Origin: an uncultured SAR116 cluster alpha proteobacterium | GTDB taxonomy: Bacteria > Pseudomonadota > Alphaproteobacteria > Puniceispirillales > Puniceispirillaceae | Direction: 5' to 3' | Assembly: GCA_902623185.1 (NCBI GenBank) | Contig: CACNSW010000020.1 | Span: 1-33,303 of the forward strand | Length of the DNA: 33,303 nt | In this document: piece after piece, positions 29,999 to 33,303 of the stretch | Layout: each line of letters opens with the position of its first letter | Position numbering within the stretch: position 1 is the first letter of the stretch | Program-made: the position numbers and the translations under genes | Notes under the pieces: model-generated | Told to the model about the DNA's origin: nothing | What the model saw: the letters and a program-made list of their open reading frames with translations, nothing else | Databases searched by the model: none

Positions 29999-30023
29999 AA
30001 AAAGAGGAGCCGAAAGCTCCTCT
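29999..30023 (-). terminator. Rho-independent terminator after pal
   Basis: Read on the minus strand, an 8-bp perfect stem AGAGGAGC/GCTCCTCT with a five-base loop (TTTCG) is followed at once by a T-tract (TTTTT with the last stem base). It lies about 50 bases after the pal stop. It should end transcripts from tolA-tolB-pal before cpoB, at least in part. Confidence 0.85.
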
Positions 30024-30071
30024 CCCTAAATCCAATGGTAATTAGCGTCCAACCCAAATTTCATCAAATTT

Positions 30072-30668
30072 TTAATTGATGATCGTTGCAGACCGACGGT
30101 TTTTGGACCAAGCGGTTTCATTCGATCCCTCAACCGCCGGCCGCTCTTTGCCGTAAGAAACAGTGCGAATCCGAGCCGCGTCTATGCCCTGTGCTAATAA
30201 AAAGTCTCGGGCAGCAGAAGCGCGACGTTCGCCTAGAGCAAGGTTGTACTCACGCGTGCCACGTTCATCACAATGACCCTCGATAGTCACTTTGATAGAT
30301 GGGTTCATTTTCAGGAACGCCGCTTGACGGGATAAGGTTTGCCGCGCCCGTGGATCGAGTGCTGCGCTATCAAAACCGAAATAGACCGAGTTTCCAATCG
30401 CAGTCAACTTTTCCGCGGGCGTGCGTGTCGACGTAACTGAGCTAGACCCATCAGCGGAAGCCGATGAACCTGACGAACCTGACGAACCTGACGAATCTGA
30501 AGCAGAAGTGCCGCCAGAGTTTTCGGCCGAAGATGCAGATGTCGATGCCGTAGTTGTTGTTGTGGATGATGAACTGTCGCCACTACTGGCACTCGTTGTC
30601 TGTGAAGCGGTTTCACAGGCTGCGAGGAATAGTGTAGCCGCAAAGATTGCAATCAGGCGTTGAAACAT
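30072..30668 (-). CDS. pal: Peptidoglycan-associated lipoprotein Pal
   Basis: Pal anchors the outer membrane to peptidoglycan and is the outer-membrane end of the Tol-Pal system. The 198-residue protein has a signal peptide with lipobox LAAC (Cys18), then a long low-complexity Ser/Thr/Gly stretch (about 20-75), then the OmpA-type domain: VYFGFDSAALDPRAR, IEGHCDERGTREYNLALGE (the diaminopimelate-binding block) and RIRTVSYGKERP, ending SATIIN. The frame extends 42 codons further up, but the ATG at 30668 gives the proper signal peptide and has GGGGG six bases before it. A 313-base gap separates it from tolB, so pal probably has a promoter of its own in addition to readthrough. Confidence 0.96.
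   Translation of the reverse strand: MFQRLIAIFAATLFLAACETASQTTSASSGDSSSSTTTTTASTSASSAENSGGTSASDSSGSSGSSGSSASADGSSSVTSTRTPAEKLTAIGNSVYFGFDSAALDPRARQTLSRQAAFLKMNPSIKVTIEGHCDERGTREYNLALGERRASAARDFLLAQGIDAARIRTVSYGKERPAVEGSNETAWSKNRRSATIIN
30463..30498 (-). repeat. Four tandem 9-bp units inside pal
   Basis: On the plus strand four consecutive units read gatgaacct, gacgaacct, gacgaacct, gacgaatct; the middle two are identical and the outer ones differ by one base each. They encode the repeated Ser-Gly-Ser run in the Pal linker. Such in-frame repeats can gain or lose units by slippage without breaking the gene. Confidence 0.85.
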
Positions 30669-30981
30669 TTTGTGCCCCCGATATTTTAAGTTGTCCGGCG
30701 TGCCGGAATTCCTGTTATAATCTGCCCGCCTTTTTGCAGGTCTGTCATGATGCCAGCAGCCGCTGAATTGCGTGCAACGCTTTCGCATTATCAAAACGCG
30801 GGCAATAAAACGACCCCGCTTTTCTCCACTGGACTACAAATCTAAGATGGTTAATAGCGCAAAAAAACGATGAAAGAAACATAAAAACTACTGTTGGTTC
30901 GACTCTCTCACGCGAAATGTCTCCCGGACAGAAATTTAAATACCCATTTTGAGACACAAAAGCACACATAGTGACAAAAGA
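30669..30981 (-). other. tolB-pal intergenic region (313 bases)
   Basis: I find no supported gene here. On the minus strand an A+T-rich half next to tolB is followed by a weak inverted repeat, GCGGG/CCCGC (30798-30802 with 30815-30819, loop of 12), that might attenuate tolB readthrough. Nearer pal, the minus strand has a -10-like TATAAC at about 30718-30713 without a good -35 partner. The leader also has a perfect CCGGC-GT-GCCGG inverted repeat at 30695-30706. These suggest a separate pal promoter with a structured leader, but this is tentative. Confidence 0.4.
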
Positions 30982-32328
30982 TTATCGCACTGGCGACCAC
31001 GCTGGATCCGAGGCATCGGAGGGAGTGATAACCCTGCGTTCATTAAAACCGGTAATGTCAACGCGATAAAGAGCTGTCTCGCCCCCAGTGCCATCCTCTT
31101 CAAACGGTTCCTGCTTGAAATACATCAAAACACGGCCGTTTGGTGCCCAAGTTGGCGCTTCAACGAGAAATCCCTCGGCTAGCAGGCGTTCACCCGTGCC
31201 ATCAACATTCATCACGCCGATGTAAAACCTACCCCCAGTCATCTTAGTGAATGCAATAATGTCACCACGAGGTGACCACACCGGCGTTGCATAACGCCCG
31301 TCACCAAAGCTAATGCGCTTGATATTTTTGCCGTCTGTGTCCATCACATACAACTGTTGTCGCCCCCCCCGATCAGAGTTGAAGACGATGCTGTTGCCAT
31401 CAGGCGAGTAGGATGGCGAAGTGTCAATAGACGCCGATTTAGTGAGTTGACTCATCGCCTGAGTACTCAAGTCCATCTCATAAATGTCAGTTAGGCCATT
31501 TTTTGCCCAACTCATTATCAGTTTATCGCCACCCGGGCCGAAACGAGGAGCGAAAGTCATACCAGGAAAAGAGCCAAGCCGCTCGCTCCTTCCCGTCCTG
31601 ATGTCGTGGATGTAGACGTTGGGTTCATCGTTGAAATAATTAAGATATGCGATCTCGTGAGTTCGCGGTGAAAAACGGGGAGTTAACACAAGATCAAGGC
31701 CACTAGTCAAATAACGGTGGTTGTGGCCATCCTGATCCATTATCGCCAATCGCTTAACACGACGAGACTGTGTGCCAGCCTCGGCGACGTAGACAATCTG
31801 CGTATCAAAATAACCAGAGTCCCCTGTAAATTCTTCATAAACGAAATCAGCAATTTTGTGGGCGAGTTGGCGAAGGCCATCTGGGCTAGCATTCCCAGAG
31901 CCCGAGGTGATATTGCGCTGTGTGATCACATCCCACAGAACAAATTCCACTTGCAGCTTGCCGTCGACATCAATTTCAGCCGATCCGATGAGCAATCCCT
32001 TTGCCCCAAGTGGAGCCCAATTGGCAAAATTAGGGCGAATAGCGGGTGATTTTGGCGGCGAAATAAAGGCAGCACTATCGATTGGATCAAACAGGCCAGA
32101 ACTGAGCAAATCATTGGAAATAACCTCGGCAATCTGCCGGCCGGCATCGCTGATCTCACCATCAAGATTGGTAAATTCGGCAATGGCAATTGGAGTCGGT
32201 GCGACCTGCCCTTCGGTAATTTGGATACGCTGTTGTGCTAATACAGGGCCAGCAACAAAAACACAAAGCACTAAAATCAATGCCGGCACGCTGGTCAGAA
32301 CTGACAGTTTTACCTTCAACGAATCCAT
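30982..32328 (-). CDS. tolB: Tol-Pal system beta-propeller protein TolB
   Basis: TolB is the periplasmic partner that shuttles between Pal and TolA. The 448-residue protein has a signal peptide cleaved after VLA (residue 31), an N-terminal alpha/beta domain (about 32-165, with TPIAIAEF and [16 protein letters not shown]), and a C-terminal six-bladed propeller whose repeats are visible: [69 protein letters not shown] and [15 protein letters not shown]. It ends in SDPAWSPVR. An AAGG patch lies eight bases before the ATG. It follows tolA by 40 bases and is surely co-transcribed with it. Confidence 0.97.
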   Translation of the reverse strand: MDSLKVKLSVLTSVPALILVLCVFVAGPVLAQQRIQITEGQVAPTPIAIAEFTNLDGEISDAGRQIAEVISNDLLSSGLFDPIDSAAFISPPKSPAIRPNFANWAPLGAKGLLIGSAEIDVDGKLQVEFVLWDVITQRNITSGSGNASPDGLRQLAHKIADFVYEEFTGDSGYFDTQIVYVAEAGTQSRRVKRLAIMDQDGHNHRYLTSGLDLVLTPRFSPRTHEIAYLNYFNDEPNVYIHDIRTGRSERLGSFPGMTFAPRFGPGGDKLIMSWAKNGLTDIYEMDLSTQAMSQLTKSASIDTSPSYSPDGNSIVFNSDRGGRQQLYVMDTDGKNIKRISFGDGRYATPVWSPRGDIIAFTKMTGGRFYIGVMNVDGTGERLLAEGFLVEAPTWAPNGRVLMYFKQEPFEEDGTGGETALYRVDITGFNERRVITPSDASDPAWSPVR

Positions 32329-32368
32329 TTAGACACCCTTTCAACCATTTTTGGCCTTTATCCACATA

Positions 32369-33301
32369 TCATCGCAAAAGAAAGGCTGGATTAAACTCAA
32401 AAACAAATTCTCGTTGTCTCCCGTTTGGGTCGTGTGGAATTGGCAACGGTGAACTTTTCACCATGGCCCGCCGCGCCTCAAGGGCCGAAACCTTGAAATA
32501 CTTGTTGAGCTTCATTTTGAATTTATCTTTTATTTCAGCTTCCACGACATTACTCTCAGCATCTATCACTACAATTATGTCAACAATAAGTGATTCATTG
32601 CCGGCAGCACCAACTGGTGGCTCCCAATGTTTACTTACGTGCTGTCGCAACTGATCAATAACGTCCTGACCGAATTCCATGTCACGTGGTGGTTTTTTGA
32701 CTTTCTGGGCATTGCCCGCTGCCGCAGTCAATGTCTTAGTTAATGTATCCGACGCCAGCTTTCTTTCCTGTTCCTTGCGCTTCTTATCAGCCTCTTCAAC
32801 CTGATTTTTAACCCTCGCAAGGTTTTGCAGAACGCCAGTCGCAGCCTGCTTGCGTTTCTGCTCATCCTTTACTAGCTTGTTGACTTGTGCTGCGAGGCTG
32901 TCCTGCGTCCTGCTTTTTTGTGTTGTCTTGGCGACCTGCGTTTTTGTTGGAGCTGGTTTTGGCGGCGTTAAATTGGTTGCCTGATTCTTTACCTTCTGGC
33001 GTTGTGGTTTAGATTTTGGCAAGGTTTTTGGAATCGCACGCGGGTTAGCCTTTGGAGCCTGAACCGTTTCAGCCCTGCTCAATTTGGGCTTGAACGCTGG
33101 TTTTTCTGGGATAACCTCAGCTGTTGTCGACGGTTTTTTGGGCACAAGCTTGGGGTTTGGTGTAGGCTTTGCTTGTGTTTTTAGCACAGGCTTGGATGCC
33201 TGTATCGGCTTTGCAGCTGGTGGTTTGGGAGGTGGTGCTGGTTGCTTTTTCCTGATAGTTGGCTCTTTTTCTTCTTTTGCTGTGCTTGGTTTGTTGCCCT
33301 C
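32369..33301 (-). CDS. tolA: TolA, C-terminal part (5' end outside the window)
   Basis: The frame is open to the window edge, so the N-terminal membrane anchor is missing; the first apparent start inside (33187) is a GTG valine codon within the protein. The visible part begins with a Lys/Pro/Ala-rich stretch, continues as a helical Lys/Gln/Glu-rich segment (KRKEQERKLAS and similar), and ends with a compact domain: VIDQLRQHVSKHWEPPVG, VVIDAESNVVEAEI and ALEARRAMVKSSPLP, matching the TolA C-terminal TonB-like domain that contacts TolB and Pal. TolA spans the periplasm and transmits energy from TolQR. Order tolA-tolB-pal supports the call. Confidence 0.93.
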   Translation of the reverse strand, partial: EGNKPSTAKEEKEPTIRKKQPAPPPKPPAAKPIQASKPVLKTQAKPTPNPKLVPKKPSTTAEVIPEKPAFKPKLSRAETVQAPKANPRAIPKTLPKSKPQRQKVKNQATNLTPPKPAPTKTQVAKTTQKSRTQDSLAAQVNKLVKDEQKRKQAATGVLQNLARVKNQVEEADKKRKEQERKLASDTLTKTLTAAAGNAQKVKKPPRDMEFGQDVIDQLRQHVSKHWEPPVGAAGNESLIVDIIVVIDAESNVVEAEIKDKFKMKLNKYFKVSALEARRAMVKSSPLPIPHDPNGRQREFVFEFNPAFLLR

Positions 33302-33303
33302 AA

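Noticed and set aside
30896-30905. ggttcgactc word resembling a tRNA T-arm
   Set aside because: The flanking bases do not form the five-pair T stem, and no acceptor stem, anticodon arm or CCA end lies near it.
30745-30969. 74-codon frame in the tolB-pal gap
   Set aside because: The composition is not protein-like in any clear way, there is no ribosome binding site, and the region fits a leader and promoter better.

Overview
The window is a stretch of ordinary core chromosome from an alphaproteobacterium. The signs are: an FtsZ tail ending in DDLDIPAFLRRQAN, the order ftsZ-lpxC-bamD-recN-ligA, the alphaproteobacterial/archaeal-type SerC, rpoH next to rluD and a DUF6476-like gene, and the tolA-tolB-pal-cpoB-tilS-ftsH-folP-glmM block. 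The mixed base composition (about 40-50% G+C in much of the window) and the gene content fit a marine SAR116-like (Puniceispirillales) lineage. That placement is inference and would need a protein tree.

Layout. 1-6593 (+): end of ftsZ, then lpxC (lipid A), bamD (outer-membrane protein assembly), recN and ligA (DNA repair and ligation); bamD-recN-ligA are packed almost without gaps. 6596-11666 (-): a tight uvrD-prmA-aminopeptidase P run that meets ligA tail to tail with two bases between. 11870-13311 (+): mlaA-mlaC, the lipid-asymmetry lipoprotein and its periplasmic carrier. 13349-15028 (-): ettA, an ABC-F translation factor. 15256-15983: two small membrane proteins that converge and overlap. 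16099-18349 (+): rluD and the heat-shock sigma factor rpoH.

18510-33303 is entirely on the minus strand. In transcription order it carries tolA (cut by the window end), tolB, pal, a rho-independent terminator, cpoB, tilS, ftsH, folP, glmM, serC, serA and purA. tolA/tolB/pal/cpoB build the Tol-Pal envelope-constriction system. tilS and ftsH are essential tRNA and membrane-protease genes. folP and glmM feed folate and UDP-GlcNAc synthesis. serC and serA are two consecutive steps of serine synthesis, and purA starts the AMP branch.

The genes group around envelope biogenesis (ftsZ, lpxC, bamD, mlaA/mlaC, glmM, tol-pal), information processing (recN, ligA, uvrD, prmA, ettA, rluD, rpoH, tilS) and central biosynthesis. 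I see no mobile element, prophage, CRISPR array, rRNA or tRNA, and nothing that looks like an undescribed multi-gene system. The points worth a second look are a G+C-rich block covering ligA to uvrD, the two small membrane proteins near rluD, the leader before serC, the N-terminal extension of FolP, and the start region of bamD.
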